Origin: Bordetella genomosp. 13
GTDB lineage: Bacteria; Pseudomonadota; Gammaproteobacteria; Burkholderiales; Burkholderiaceae_B
Assembly: GCF_002119665.1 (NCBI RefSeq)
Contig: NZ_CP021111.1
Span: forward strand, 930,001 to 994,000
Direction: 5' to 3'
Length of the DNA stretch: 64,000 bases
Shown: in pieces, positions 15,942 to 25,839 of the stretch
How the letters are laid out: every line of letters begins with the position of its first letter
How positions within the stretch are numbered: position 1 is the first letter of the stretch
Notes under the pieces: generated by a model
What the model was told of the DNA's origin: nothing
Seen by the model: only the letters and a program-made list of their open reading frames with translations
Databases searched by the model: none
Made by a program: the position numbers and the translations under genes

Positions 15942-17801
15942 ATGTCCGGCAAGAGCGTTGTACGCATCGGCTGCGGCGCGGGCTTCTGGGGCGACACCCC
16001 GGAGGGCGCGCGCCAACTGGTCGCCTATGGCGACATCGACTATCTGATCCTCGACTATCTGGCAGAGGTGACGATGTCCATCCTGGCGAAGATGAAGGCG
16101 CGCGATCCGGCCGCCGGCTACGCCACCGACTTCGTCACCCAGGTGATCGCCGCGCACGGGCGAGCGCTGGCCGAGCGGCGCATCAAGGTGGTGGTCAACG
16201 CGGGCGGGGTCAACCCGCTGGCATGCAGGCAGGCCGTCGAGCACGAGCTGGCGCGTCAGGGTGTCGCGCTGAAAGTGGCCGCGGTGCAGGGCGACGACGT
16301 GCTGCCGCAGACGGCCGGTTGGCGCCAGCAGGGCGTGCGCGAGATGTACAGCGGCGCGGAGCTGCCGCAGACGCTCGTGTCGGCCAACGCCTATCTGGGG
16401 GCCTTTCCCATCGCGGCGGCGCTGGACGATGGCGCCGACATCGTCATCACCGGGCGCTGCGTCGACAGCGCCCTGGCGCTGGGGCCGCTGATCCATGAGT
16501 TCGGCTGGACGCGATCGCAAGCCGATCTGCTGTCCGCGGGGTCGCTGGCCGGCCACGTGCTCGAGTGCGGTCCGCAATGCACCGGCGGCTTCGCCACCGA
16601 TTGGCAGGCCACGCAGGCGGGGTGGGCGGATATCGGCTTTCCGGTGGCCATCTGCCATGCGGATGGCAGTTTCGTGGTCACCAAGCCGCCGGGCACCGGC
16701 GGCGCCGTCACCTGCGAGTCCGTGGCCGAGCAGATCACGTACGAAACCGGCGACCCGCGCTGCTATCGTCTGCCCGACGTGTGCTGCGACTGGTCCCAGG
16801 TCCGCGTCAGCGCGGCCGGGGCCGACCAGGTTCTGGTCAGCGGCGCGCGCGGCGGCCCGGCGCCCCGCAGCTACAAGGTCAGCGCGACCTATGCCGACGG
16901 TTATCGCTGCCTGGCCACGGTGCTGGTGCGCGGCCGCGACGCCGTCGATAAAGCGCATGCGGTGGCAAGGGCCATACTGGGCCGCAGTACCGCAGTGCTG
17001 GCGCGCCAGGGCATGGCGCCCTTCAGCGAGACCTCCGTCGAAGTGCTCGGCGCGGAAGACGGCTACGGGCCGCACGCGCGTACGGCCCACACGCGCGAGG
17101 TCGTGTTAAAGGTCGCGGCCAGGCATGACGTTGCGGCGGCCCTCGAGGTGTTTGCCCGCGAGATCTTTCCCACGTCGACCAGCACGGTGCAGGGCGTGGC
17201 GGGAGTGTTCGGCGGCCGGCCCAAGGTGCAGCCCGTCGTGCGGCTCTTCTCTTTCCTGGTGCCGCAGGAAACGGTGCAGGTCAGCCTGGTCGTCGGCGAC
17301 GAGGTGCGTCCGCTGGGGCCGCCGCTGAGGGGCGACGCCGCGGCGGCGTGCAAGCCGGACGACACGCCGGCCGGGGTAATGAATTCGGGCGCCCCGCACG
17401 AGGCGGGCGTCGACGCGACAGAGTCGCAGGCCGATATGCGAGCCGTGCCGCTTGCCGCCCTGGCCCACGCGCGCAGCGGGGACAAGGGAGATATCTCGAA
17501 CATCGCCGTGCTGGCCCGCCGGCCCGAGTTCGTCGAGCTCATCCGCCGGCAACTTACCGCGCGGCACGTGCGCGACTACATGGCGCATCTGGTCGAAGGC
17601 GACGTGCAGCGGCACGATTGGCCGGGGCTGGACGGCTTCAACTACCTGCTGCATCGCGCCCTGGGCGGCGGCGGCGTGGCGTCGCTGCGCTACGACCCGC
17701 AGGGCAAGGCGCACGCCGAAATACTGCTGGATTGCCCCGTGCGCATACCCGCGCAGTGGATCGAGCAAGGCTGGGTGCCCAAAGAAGAGGTGCTGGGATG
17801 A
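15942..17801 (+). CDS. AtuA-type protein (DUF1446), acyclic terpene utilisation family
   Basis: The 619-residue protein has the long DUF1446 domain (about residues 5-460; RIGCGAGFWGDTPEGARQLV near the start and GRCVDSALALGPL in the middle). A C-terminal AtuA-like domain of about 100 residues follows (LAHARSGDKGDISNIAVLAR). AtuA is required for growth on citronellol/geraniol in Pseudomonas, but its reaction is not established. A strong ggagg site precedes the ATG. Its stop overlaps the CoA-transferase start (ATGA). The company of acyl-CoA genes suggests work on an acyl-CoA or its acid. Confidence 0.9.
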   Translation: MSGKSVVRIGCGAGFWGDTPEGARQLVAYGDIDYLILDYLAEVTMSILAKMKARDPAAGYATDFVTQVIAAHGRALAERRIKVVVNAGGVNPLACRQAVEHELARQGVALKVAAVQGDDVLPQTAGWRQQGVREMYSGAELPQTLVSANAYLGAFPIAAALDDGADIVITGRCVDSALALGPLIHEFGWTRSQADLLSAGSLAGHVLECGPQCTGGFATDWQATQAGWADIGFPVAICHADGSFVVTKPPGTGGAVTCESVAEQITYETGDPRCYRLPDVCCDWSQVRVSAAGADQVLVSGARGGPAPRSYKVSATYADGYRCLATVLVRGRDAVDKAHAVARAILGRSTAVLARQGMAPFSETSVEVLGAEDGYGPHARTAHTREVVLKVAARHDVAAALEVFAREIFPTSTSTVQGVAGVFGGRPKVQPVVRLFSFLVPQETVQVSLVVGDEVRPLGPPLRGDAAAACKPDDTPAGVMNSGAPHEAGVDATESQADMRAVPLAALAHARSGDKGDISNIAVLARRPEFVELIRRQLTARHVRDYMAHLVEGDVQRHDWPGLDGFNYLLHRALGGGGVASLRYDPQGKAHAEILLDCPVRIPAQWIEQGWVPKEEVLG

Positions 17802-19069
17802 GCCAGCCGCAGCACACGCCGCCAGGCACGGCCTCGCTTCCCTTGCACGGTTTGCGCATCCTGGACATGACCTCCGTGCTGATGGGGCCATACGCCACGC
17901 AGCTGCTGGGCGACATGGGAGCGGACGTGATCAAGGTCGAGTCGCCGGACGGCGACATCGTCCGCCTGATCGGACCGGCGCCGCACCCCGGCATGGGCCC
18001 CGTCTTCGTCAACACCAATCGCAGCAAGCGCAGCGTGGCCCTGGACGTGAAGCAGCCCGCGGGGCGTGCGGCCCTGCTCGAGCTGGCGCGCGCCAGCGAC
18101 GTGTTCGTCTACAACATCCGGCCGCAGGCCATGGCGCGCCTGGGCCTGGACTACGAGGCCCTGCACGCCGTCAACCCGCGCATCATCTATGCGGGCGTGT
18201 TCGGTTATGCGCAGGACGGTCCGTACGCCGCCAAGCCTGCCTACGACGACCTGATCCAGGGCGCCTCCACGCTGGCCGCCATCACCGCGCGGGCCCAGGA
18301 CTCGGCGCCCCGCTACGCGCCGCTGGCGATGGTCGATCGCATCACGGGACTCAGCGCGGTCAGTGCGATCCTGGCCGCGGTGATCGAACGGCAGCGCAGC
18401 GGGCAGGGCCAGCGCATCGACGTGCCGATGTTCGAGACGATGGTCGGCTTCGTGCTCTCCGATCACCTGTCCGGCCTGTCCTACGACCCTCCGCTGGACC
18501 AGGGCGGCTACGCCAGGCTGCTGTCGCGCAGCCGGCGCCCGTATCGCACGCGCGACGGATACGTGTGCGCGCTCATCTACACCGACAAGCACTGGCGCGC
18601 CTTCTATCGCATGCTGGGGCGCGAGGCCGACATGGCGGCCGACCCGCGCCTGGCCAGCCTGGCCACGCGTACCCAGCACGTCGATGCGCTGTATGCCGAA
18701 CTCGAGGACACGCTGGCCCGGCGCGGCACCCAGGAGTGGCTGGCGCTGTTCGAGCAGGCCGACATCCCGGCCATGCCGGTTCACGACCTGCAGAGCATCT
18801 TCGACGATCCGCACCTGGCGGCTACCGGCTTCTTCGGCACCGAGACACATCCCACGCTCGGTACGCTGCGCACCATGCGGCATGGCAGCCGCTGGTCGCG
18901 CACCCAGCCGCGCAGCACCCGGCCTGCGCCCGAACATGGCCAGCACGGCCGCGAAGTGCTGCGCGAGGCCGGATTCGACGAGGCGGCGATAGACCGCCTG
19001 GTGGCCGACGGAATCCTGCGGGTTCCCATGGCCGCACAACCAGACATGGAGACCCAGGGTGGACTTTGA
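17798..19069 (+). CDS. CaiB/BaiF-type CoA transferase (family III)
   Basis: The 423-residue enzyme would move CoA from a donor thioester to a free carboxylic acid. The N-terminal ILDMTSVLMGPYATQLLGDMGADVIKVE and the aspartate of LAMVDRITGLSA (Asp180, the acyl-anhydride residue in this family) are present. It starts by ATGA overlap with the AtuA-type gene and ends 11 bases inside the acyl-CoA dehydrogenase. It is the likely entry step that activates the operon's substrate acid. Confidence 0.93.
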   Translation: MSQPQHTPPGTASLPLHGLRILDMTSVLMGPYATQLLGDMGADVIKVESPDGDIVRLIGPAPHPGMGPVFVNTNRSKRSVALDVKQPAGRAALLELARASDVFVYNIRPQAMARLGLDYEALHAVNPRIIYAGVFGYAQDGPYAAKPAYDDLIQGASTLAAITARAQDSAPRYAPLAMVDRITGLSAVSAILAAVIERQRSGQGQRIDVPMFETMVGFVLSDHLSGLSYDPPLDQGGYARLLSRSRRPYRTRDGYVCALIYTDKHWRAFYRMLGREADMAADPRLASLATRTQHVDALYAELEDTLARRGTQEWLALFEQADIPAMPVHDLQSIFDDPHLAATGFFGTETHPTLGTLRTMRHGSRWSRTQPRSTRPAPEHGQHGREVLREAGFDEAAIDRLVADGILRVPMAAQPDMETQGGL

Positions 19070-20225
19070 ACTGACCGACGACCAGCAGGCCATCATCGAG
19101 GCCGTGCGCCGCACGTGCTCGCGCTTCGACGCGCATTACTGGCTGCAGCGCGACACGCAGGGCGGCTTTCCCGATGACTTCTACCAGGCGATGGCCGAGG
19201 CCGGATGGCTGGGCATCGCCATTCCGCAGGAGTATGGCGGATCGGGCCTGGGGGTCACCGAGGCGGCGCTGATGACGCAGGCCGTCGCGCAGACCGGGGC
19301 CTGCATGTCCGGCTGCGCCGCCTTCCACATCAACCTGTTCGGCCTGATGCCCGTGGTCGTGTTCGGCACCGAGGCGCAGAAGCAGCGCATCCTGCCGCCC
19401 ATGATCCGCGGCGAGGTCAAGGCCTGCTTCGGCGTGACCGAGCCCAACACCGGGCTCAACACGACCCGGCTGAAAACCTCCGCGCGCAAGGAGGGCGGCC
19501 GCTACGTGGTGCACGGCCAGAAGGTGTGGATCTCCACGGCGCAGGTGGCGCAGAAGATACTGCTGCTGGCGCGGACGACGCCGCTGGAGGAGTGCGAGCG
19601 CCACAGCCACGGCCTCACGCTGTTCTACACCGACCTCGACCGCAGCCGCGTCGACGTGCGCCTGATCGAGAAGATGGGCCGCAAGGCCGTCGATTCGAAC
19701 GAGCTGTTCATCGACGGGCTGGAGATACCCGAAGAGGAACGCATCGGCCAGGAAGGCGAAGGCTTCAAGTACATCCTGCACGGCATGAATCCCGAGCGCA
19801 TCCTGCTGGCGGCGGAGGCCATCGGGATCGGCCGCGCAGCGCTGGAACGCGCATCCGAGTACGCCCGCGAGCGGGTCGTGTTCGACCGGCCCATCGGCAA
19901 GAACCAGTCCATCCAGCATCCGCTGGCGGTGAACTGGATGGAGCTGGAAGCGGCCAACCTGATGATGCTGAAGGCGGCGCATCGCTACGATGCCGGCAAG
20001 GACTGCGGCGCCGAGGCGAACGCCGCGAAGTACCTGGCGGCCGAGGCGGGCTTCCATGCCTGCGAGCGCGCCATCCTCACGCACGGCGGCTTCGGCTATG
20101 CGAAGGAGTATCACGTCGAGCGCTACCTGCGGGAGGTCATGATCGCCCGTATCGCGCCGGTCAGCCGCGAGATGATCATGTCGTACATCGCGGAAAGAGT
20201 GCTCGGGCAGCCCAAGTCATACTGA
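19059..20225 (+). CDS. Acyl-CoA dehydrogenase
   Basis: The 388-residue flavoenzyme makes the alpha,beta double bond in an acyl-CoA. It shows the FAD/substrate segments CFGVTEPNTGLNTT and VHGQKVWISTAQ, the middle segment RIGQEGEGFKYILHGMNPER, and the C-terminal HGGFGYAKEYHVERYLRE with the glutamate of EYHVER as catalytic-base candidate. The start is GTG at 19059-19061, supported by ggag 8-11 bases upstream and the usual MDFELTDDQ opening. The start lies inside the CoA-transferase gene, indicating tight coupling. Confidence 0.95.
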   Translation: MDFELTDDQQAIIEAVRRTCSRFDAHYWLQRDTQGGFPDDFYQAMAEAGWLGIAIPQEYGGSGLGVTEAALMTQAVAQTGACMSGCAAFHINLFGLMPVVVFGTEAQKQRILPPMIRGEVKACFGVTEPNTGLNTTRLKTSARKEGGRYVVHGQKVWISTAQVAQKILLLARTTPLEECERHSHGLTLFYTDLDRSRVDVRLIEKMGRKAVDSNELFIDGLEIPEEERIGQEGEGFKYILHGMNPERILLAAEAIGIGRAALERASEYARERVVFDRPIGKNQSIQHPLAVNWMELEAANLMMLKAAHRYDAGKDCGAEANAAKYLAAEAGFHACERAILTHGGFGYAKEYHVERYLREVMIARIAPVSREMIMSYIAERVLGQPKSY

Positions 20226-20286
20226 ATCGACCTGGCGCATCCCGATTCCTGGAAAACACAAAACATCAGGTGGGAAGGAGACAACC

Positions 20287-21288
20287 ATGCATGCATTCAA
20301 TAGCCTGTCCGCGCGGGCGTGCCGCCGTGCCGCAGCCCTATCGATGGCCCTGGCGGCGTTCGCGTACGCCGGCGTGGCCGCGGCGGCGCAATGGCCCTCG
20401 AGGCCCGTGCGCATCATCATTCCGGCGGGCCCCGGAGGCAGTTCCGATCCGCTGGCGCGCCTGCTGGCCGAAGACCTGGGCAAGCGCCTGAACGCCAGCT
20501 TCGTGGTCGAGAACAAGCCCGGCGCCAACGGCAACGTTGGCGCCTCCATCGCGGCCAAGGCCGCGCCGGACGGCGATACCTTGCTGTTCTCGTGGACGGG
20601 CACGCTGGTCTCGGCGGTCACGCTGTACCACTCCAAGCCCTTCGACCCGCAGAAGGACTTCGAACCCATCGTCCTGGTGGGTTCCATCCCGAACGTCATC
20701 GGCGTGAACGCGCAGCTGCCGATCAAGGACTTCAACGCCCTGCGCGACTACGCGCAGCAGCATCCGAACACGCTCAACTTCGGCTCCACCGGCAGCGGCA
20801 GTTCGTGGCACCTGTCCGGCGAGATGTTCAAGAAGCGGTTCGGCGTGGCGATGGTGCACGTCCCGTACACCGCGCCGTCGGGCGTGTTCTCCGACCTCAT
20901 CGGCAACCGGCTGCAGGTCGTGTTCCCCGGCTCGACCGCCATGGCGCCGCTGGTGCAGGACGGCCGCGTGCGCGCGCTGGCCGTCATGGACGACGCGCGG
21001 TCGAGCGTGCTGCCGGGCGTGCCCACGACCGCGGAGCTGGGCTATCCCGAACTGGCCTCGGCCACCTGGATGGGCCTGCTGGCGCCCAAGGGCACGCCGC
21101 CCGAGATCGTCCGCAAGGTCAACGAGGCGGTCAATCAGGCGCTGGCCACGCCGGCCTTCCGCGCCAAGCTGGTGGACATGGGCTACAAGCCGCTGGGCGG
21201 CAGCCCGCAGGAGTTCGCCACCTACATGGCGGCCGAGATCAAGAAATGGGGCGAGGTGGTGGCCTTCTCCGGCGCCAAGATCGACTGA
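20287..21288 (+). CDS. Bug/TctC-family periplasmic solute-binding protein
   Basis: The 333-residue product has a signal peptide (hydrophobic LSMALAAFAYAGVAAAA) and the Bug fold marks WPSRPVRIIIPAGPGGSSDP, VENKPGANGNVGA and FGSTGSGSSWHLSGEMFK. Bug proteins capture carboxylated or amide ligands; many, as here, have no TctA/TctB permease beside them. It lies between the acyl-CoA dehydrogenase and the hydratase after a ggaaggag site, so it probably presents the operon's acid substrate to a permease encoded elsewhere. Confidence 0.94.
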   Translation: MHAFNSLSARACRRAAALSMALAAFAYAGVAAAAQWPSRPVRIIIPAGPGGSSDPLARLLAEDLGKRLNASFVVENKPGANGNVGASIAAKAAPDGDTLLFSWTGTLVSAVTLYHSKPFDPQKDFEPIVLVGSIPNVIGVNAQLPIKDFNALRDYAQQHPNTLNFGSTGSGSSWHLSGEMFKKRFGVAMVHVPYTAPSGVFSDLIGNRLQVVFPGSTAMAPLVQDGRVRALAVMDDARSSVLPGVPTTAELGYPELASATWMGLLAPKGTPPEIVRKVNEAVNQALATPAFRAKLVDMGYKPLGGSPQEFATYMAAEIKKWGEVVAFSGAKID

Positions 21289-21298
21289 GGGAGGCGAC

Positions 21299-22090
21299 AT
21301 GTCCGAGCAGCAACAAGATCTGCTGGTGCAGTTGCGCGGGCCCGTGCTGTGGATCACCATCAACCGCCCGGAACGCCGCAATGCGCTGAATGCGGGCGTG
21401 GTGCAGCGGCTGGCGGACGCGATACGCACCGCCGAGTCCCATGCGGAATGCCGGGCCATCGTGCTGACGGGGGCGGGCGACCGCGCCTTCTGCGCCGGCG
21501 CCGACCTGGCGCGCCACACCGAGGGCTTCGCGTTCGAGGTCGATTATGCGCAGCCCCGCCACTACCTGGTCGCGCTGTTCCGCACGTTCCAGCAGTGCCG
21601 CCTGCCCATCATTGCGCGCGTCAACGGGCACGTGATGGCGGGCGGGTTCGGCCTGCTGTGCGCGTGCGACATGGCGGTGGCCGCGGATGACGCCTTGTTC
21701 GGCACTCCCGAAACCAAGATCGGACTGGTGCCCATGATGATCCTGCCCAACATGCTGCGCGTCGTGCCGCAGCGCAAGCTGCTCGAGATGTGCATCACCG
21801 GCGAGCCCTACACGGCCCGGCAGGCGCTGGAGCTCGGCATTCTCAACTACGCGGTGCCGCGGGCGGAGCTGGACGACAGGATGCAGTGGCTGCTGGACCG
21901 CATCGTGGACAAGTCGCCCACCGCCATCCGCCTGGGCAAGCAGGCATACCAGGCCATGCGCGACATGAGCCTGAACGAAGGCTGGGAGTACGCGCAGGTG
22001 ATGGTGCCTTCGATGGCGAGCACGCAGGACGCACGCGAGGGCCTGGCAGCCTTCCAGGACAAGCGGGCGGCGGCGTGGACGGGCCGATAG
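21299..22090 (+). CDS. Enoyl-CoA hydratase/isomerase family protein
   Basis: The 263-residue crotonase-fold enzyme adds water to an enoyl-CoA, following the acyl-CoA dehydrogenase step. The oxyanion-hole segments RAFCAGADL and NGHVMAGGFGLLCACD are clear. Glutamates at the two hydratase positions are present in GTPETKIGL and RKLLEMCITG, which favours a true hydratase. It starts 10 bases after the Bug gene and is last in the operon that begins at 15942. Confidence 0.92.
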   Translation: MSEQQQDLLVQLRGPVLWITINRPERRNALNAGVVQRLADAIRTAESHAECRAIVLTGAGDRAFCAGADLARHTEGFAFEVDYAQPRHYLVALFRTFQQCRLPIIARVNGHVMAGGFGLLCACDMAVAADDALFGTPETKIGLVPMMILPNMLRVVPQRKLLEMCITGEPYTARQALELGILNYAVPRAELDDRMQWLLDRIVDKSPTAIRLGKQAYQAMRDMSLNEGWEYAQVMVPSMASTQDAREGLAAFQDKRAAAWTGR

Positions 22091-22149
22091 CGCACGCCGG
22101 CCTGTCGGTCGCAGTGGCCAGTTGCCCGCAGGAGATGACTGATCCGGAA

Positions 22150-22170
22150 GATCGCGCTATGCGCGCGATC
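22150..22170. terminator. Hairpin between convergent genes
   Basis: Perfect 8-bp arms gatcgcgc/gcgcgatc around tatgc sit at the end of the dehydrogenase gene and 60 bases after the hydratase stop. No T-run. It may separate the two convergent transcripts. Confidence 0.4.
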
Positions 22171-23068
22171 AGCCCGCCGGGTTCCTGCCCGCCAGGAAAG
22201 GAATGATCTCCGGCACCGCCGCCTGGTCCATGCCGGCCTGGCTGGCCGATTCGTAGGTGCGGCGCACGGCCTCGGCGGTCAGGTGCGGCGCGCCGGTATC
22301 CTCGGCCATGGCCGTGTAGTAGCCCATGTCCTTCAGCGCATTCGAGATCGAGAAGCGGAAGCCCGAAGCGTCGCCAGCCTCGATGTAGGGCCGCAGTCGG
22401 CCCAGCACCACGCCGTCGCCGCCGCCCTTGGCCAGGATCTCGACGAGCACCGCGGGGTCGACGTGGGCGCGTTCGGCGCACGCGGCCGCTTCGGCCAGCA
22501 CGGCCGAGAAGCCCAGCGACACGAAGTTGTGCAGCAGCTTCAGGCGGTGGCCCGACCCGACGGGGCCGGCATGGACGATGTTCTCGGCATAACACTGCAG
22601 CAGAGGCTTGCAGCGTTCGAACAGCTCACGCTCGCCGCCGACGATCAGGTTCAGTCGGCCTTCGGCGGCCTCTTTCGGCGTGCGCGTCATGGGCGCGTCC
22701 AGGAACAGGCCGCCCGCCTTGTTCACCGCGTCGGCCACTTTCAGCGTGGAGGATGGGATGGCCGTGGAACAGTCGATGATGACGGTGCCCGGGGTGATGC
22801 CGGCCAGCACGCCATCGGGCTTGAACAACACGTCTTCCACTTGCGGCGTGCCGGTCACGCACAGGATGACCACGTCGCAGAGGCGCGCGATCTCGGCCGC
22901 GCTGTCGGATTGCGTGGCCCCGGCAGCCAGCAGGTCGTCGACCGGCTGGTTGCCCGCGTGGCGCAGCAGAACCAGCGGATAGCCGCCCTTGCGGACGATG
23001 TTGGCGGCGATGCCGTGGCCCATCAGGCCCACGCCTATCATGCCGATGCGGGAGGGGTTCGTGCCCAT
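22169..23068 (-). CDS. 3-hydroxyisobutyrate dehydrogenase-type NAD(P) oxidoreductase
   Basis: The 299-residue beta-hydroxyacid dehydrogenase oxidises a 3-hydroxy acid or reduces a tartronate semialdehyde-like acid. It has the N-terminal nucleotide site IGMIGVGLMGHGIAANI, the substrate loop DAPMTRTPKEAAEG (normally DAPVSGG, so the binding loop is altered), and the catalytic lysine in GHRLKLLHNF. ATG 23066-23068 follows an acggagg site. The changed loop suggests a different substrate from 3-hydroxyisobutyrate. Confidence 0.9.
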   Translation of the reverse strand: MGTNPSRIGMIGVGLMGHGIAANIVRKGGYPLVLLRHAGNQPVDDLLAAGATQSDSAAEIARLCDVVILCVTGTPQVEDVLFKPDGVLAGITPGTVIIDCSTAIPSSTLKVADAVNKAGGLFLDAPMTRTPKEAAEGRLNLIVGGERELFERCKPLLQCYAENIVHAGPVGSGHRLKLLHNFVSLGFSAVLAEAAACAERAHVDPAVLVEILAKGGGDGVVLGRLRPYIEAGDASGFRFSISNALKDMGYYTAMAEDTGAPHLTAEAVRRTYESASQAGMDQAAVPEIIPFLAGRNPAG

Positions 23069-23184
23069 GTCCTTGCCTCCGTTGTTCGAATGGTATGCAG
23101 GCAAGCATAAAGCAGAGACGATGAACGGCGGCTGAGCGCCGCCGTTCGCGTCGTAGTGCGCGTGCCGCGCACCGTGCGGGCGGC

Positions 23185-24498
23185 CTAGCGCGCGGGCAGC
23201 ACCGTGCCCACGCATTCGCCGAAGCCGATGCGCGGATAGCCGGGCTTGGTGCACTCGGCGCGGATGATGATCTGGTCGCCGTCCTGCAGGAAGGTGCGCT
23301 GTTCGCCCCAGGGCAGCGACACCGGCGTCTTGCCGCCCTGGCTCAGTTCCACCAGCGAGCCGGCTTCTTCAGGCCGCGGACCCGACAGCGTGCCCGTGCC
23401 CAGCATGTCGCCCGGCACCAGGTTGCAGCCGTTGACCGTGTGGTGGGTGATCAGCTGCGCCACGTTCCAGTACGCGTCGCGGAAATTGCTGCGCGAAAGC
23501 TGGGCCGCCGGCTTGCCCTGCGCGCGCGACTGCTCGGTACTGATCAGCACCTGCATCTGCACGTCGAAGGCGCCTTCGGCGCGGTTCTGCGGCGAATCGA
23601 GATAGGGCAGCGGCTGCGGGTCGGCGGCATCGCGGCTCCAGGCCGCGCGGAAGGGCGCCAGCGCTTCCAGCGTGACCACCCAGGGCGAGATCGTGGAGGC
23701 GAAGTTCTTGGACAGGAACGGGCCCAGCGGCTGGTATTCCCAGGCCTGGATGTCGCGCGCCGACCAGTCGTTCAGGATGCACAGGCCGAACACGTGCGCT
23801 TCGGCGTCGGCCAGCGCGATGCGCTCGCCCTGGACGTTGCCCTTGCCCACGAACACGCCCAGTTCCAGTTCGTAGTCGAGCCGCTTGCAGGGCCCGAACT
23901 GCGGCGCCTCGCCTTCGGCGGCGGGGCGCTGCTGGCCGACCGGGCGCGCGAAGCGCTGGTCCACGCCGATGCTGGACGCGCGGCCGTGATAGCCGATGGG
24001 CACCCATTTGTAGTTGGGCAGCAGTGGGTTGTCGGGCCGGAACTGCTTGCCGATGGCGGTGGCGTGATGCACCGAGATGTAGAAGTCGGTGTAGTCGCCG
24101 ATACGGGCCGGCGTGACGTACTCGGCCTGGGCCTGCGGCACCAGCAGCGGTTCGATCCGGCCGCGCAGTGCGGCGCCTTCGCGCAGCGCGCGCGACAGGG
24201 CCAGGCGCAGCGCGCTCCAGTGCGCGCTGTCCAGCGCCATCAGTTCGTTGAGGCGTTCGCCGGTGCAGGCCTGCAGCGCGGTCGCGGCCGCGCCTTCGAA
24301 GGGCGCGATGGCCGCCAGCGCGGCCAGGTCGACGATCTGGTCGCCGATGGCCACGCCGGGGCGGGTGGCTTCCTGCGTGCCGCGGCGCCGGAAGGCCGCA
24401 TACGGCAGGTTCTGCACGGGAAAGGCGCTGTCGGCCTGGTTGGCGCTGGCCACCCAGCTTTTCAATGCGGGATCGTGAGTCTCGTTCAACTGGCTCAT
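23185..24498 (-). CDS. fahA: Fumarylacetoacetase
   Basis: The 437-residue hydrolase splits fumarylacetoacetate into fumarate and acetoacetate, the last step of the homogentisate route from tyrosine and phenylalanine. Metal ligands are in DYTDFYISVHHATAIG and DYELELGVFVGKGN, followed by the catalytic region LNDWSARDIQAWEYQPLGPF. It lies 42 bases downstream of hmgA and is surely co-transcribed. No maleylacetoacetate isomerase is in the window, so that step is encoded elsewhere or is glutathione-independent. Confidence 0.96.
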   Translation of the reverse strand: MSQLNETHDPALKSWVASANQADSAFPVQNLPYAAFRRRGTQEATRPGVAIGDQIVDLAALAAIAPFEGAAATALQACTGERLNELMALDSAHWSALRLALSRALREGAALRGRIEPLLVPQAQAEYVTPARIGDYTDFYISVHHATAIGKQFRPDNPLLPNYKWVPIGYHGRASSIGVDQRFARPVGQQRPAAEGEAPQFGPCKRLDYELELGVFVGKGNVQGERIALADAEAHVFGLCILNDWSARDIQAWEYQPLGPFLSKNFASTISPWVVTLEALAPFRAAWSRDAADPQPLPYLDSPQNRAEGAFDVQMQVLISTEQSRAQGKPAAQLSRSNFRDAYWNVAQLITHHTVNGCNLVPGDMLGTGTLSGPRPEEAGSLVELSQGGKTPVSLPWGEQRTFLQDGDQIIIRAECTKPGYPRIGFGECVGTVLPAR

Positions 24499-24540
24499 GT
24501 AGGGATGTCTCGGTTGTCGGTTCGTTGTGTCCTGGCTGCT

Positions 24541-25839
24541 TCAGCGGCGCGCCGGGTCGAAGTGCTTGGCCAGGCCCAGCCAGCAATCGTGGTAGGTGCC
24601 TTGCAGCTGCGGCGAGGCCAGGGCCTGCGCGGTGGGCCGGATCACCCGCCGCGTCTCGAACATGAAGGCCATCGTATCGCGTATGTAGTGCGGCTTGCTG
24701 GTGTCGGCGTGGCTGGCCTTCTCGAAGGTCTCGCTGTCGGGCCCGTGGCCGCTCATGCAGTTGTGCAGGCTGGCGCCGCCGGGCAGGAAGCCCTCGGCCT
24801 TGGCGTCGTACACGCCATGGATCAGGCCCATGAATTCGCTGGCCACGTTGCGATGGAACCAGGGCGGACGGAAGGTGTCCTCCATGGCCAGCACGCGCGG
24901 CGGGAAGATGGCGAAATCGACGTTGGCCGTGCCCGGGGTGTCAGACGGCGAGGTAAGCACCGTGAAGATCGACGGATCGGGATGGTCGTAGCTGATCGAC
25001 CCGATGGCGTTGAAGCGCCGCAGGTCGTATTTGTACGGCGCGTGCGTGCCGTGCCAGGCCACTACGTCGAGCGGCGAGTGGTCGATGGCCGCGCGCCAGA
25101 AGCCGCCGGCGAACTTGGCGATCAGCTCGAAGTCGCCCTCGATGTCTTCGTACCAGGCATGCGGCGTCTGGAAATCGCGCGCGTTGGCCAGGCAGTTCGA
25201 TCCGATGGGGCCCAGTTCCGGCAGGCGCAGCGGCGCGCCGAAGTTCTCGAGCATGTAGCCGCGCGCGGCGCCGTCCAGCAGTTCCACGCGAAAGCGCACG
25301 CCGCGCGGGATCACGGCGATCTCCTGCGGCTCGATCTCGATCAGGCCCAGCTCGGTGGCCAGGCGCAGGCGACCCTGCTGCGGCACGATCATCAGCTCGC
25401 CATCCGCGTCGTAGAAGAAGCGGCCCTGCATCGACCGGTTGGCCGCGTACAGGTGGATGCCCACGCCGGCTTGCTCGTCCGGGCACCCATTGCCGCCCCA
25501 GGTGTACACGCCCTCGATGAAGTCGGTGGGTTCCTCCGGCATCGGCAGCGGGCTCCAGCGCAGCTGGTTGGGCGGCACGGGGGCGCGGCCGAAGTCGCTG
25601 ATCCAGCGCGGCTCGTGGTCGAAGGGCTGGAAGGGCTGGTGCGTGACGCCCGGCCGGATGCGATACAACCACGAGCGTCGGTTTTCGGCGCGCGGCGCCG
25701 TGAAGGCCGTGCCCGACAATTGCTCGGCGTACAGGCCATACGGGCATTGCTGGGGAGAGTTGCGGCCCTCGGGCAGGGCGCCGGGCAGGGCTTCCGTGGC
25801 GCAATCGTTGCCGAAGCCGGATTGATATCGCAGTGACAT
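24541..25839 (-). CDS. hmgA: Homogentisate 1,2-dioxygenase
   Basis: The 432-residue iron enzyme opens the ring of homogentisate to maleylacetoacetate. The opening [19 protein letters not shown] is the family start, which fixes ATG 25837-25839 with a cggagg site before it. The iron-site region [18 protein letters not shown] and the following [14 protein letters not shown] supply the expected His, Glu and His ligands. Divergent from a LysR gene that probably regulates it. Confidence 0.97.
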   Translation of the reverse strand: MSLRYQSGFGNDCATEALPGALPEGRNSPQQCPYGLYAEQLSGTAFTAPRAENRRSWLYRIRPGVTHQPFQPFDHEPRWISDFGRAPVPPNQLRWSPLPMPEEPTDFIEGVYTWGGNGCPDEQAGVGIHLYAANRSMQGRFFYDADGELMIVPQQGRLRLATELGLIEIEPQEIAVIPRGVRFRVELLDGAARGYMLENFGAPLRLPELGPIGSNCLANARDFQTPHAWYEDIEGDFELIAKFAGGFWRAAIDHSPLDVVAWHGTHAPYKYDLRRFNAIGSISYDHPDPSIFTVLTSPSDTPGTANVDFAIFPPRVLAMEDTFRPPWFHRNVASEFMGLIHGVYDAKAEGFLPGGASLHNCMSGHGPDSETFEKASHADTSKPHYIRDTMAFMFETRRVIRPTAQALASPQLQGTYHDCWLGLAKHFDPARR

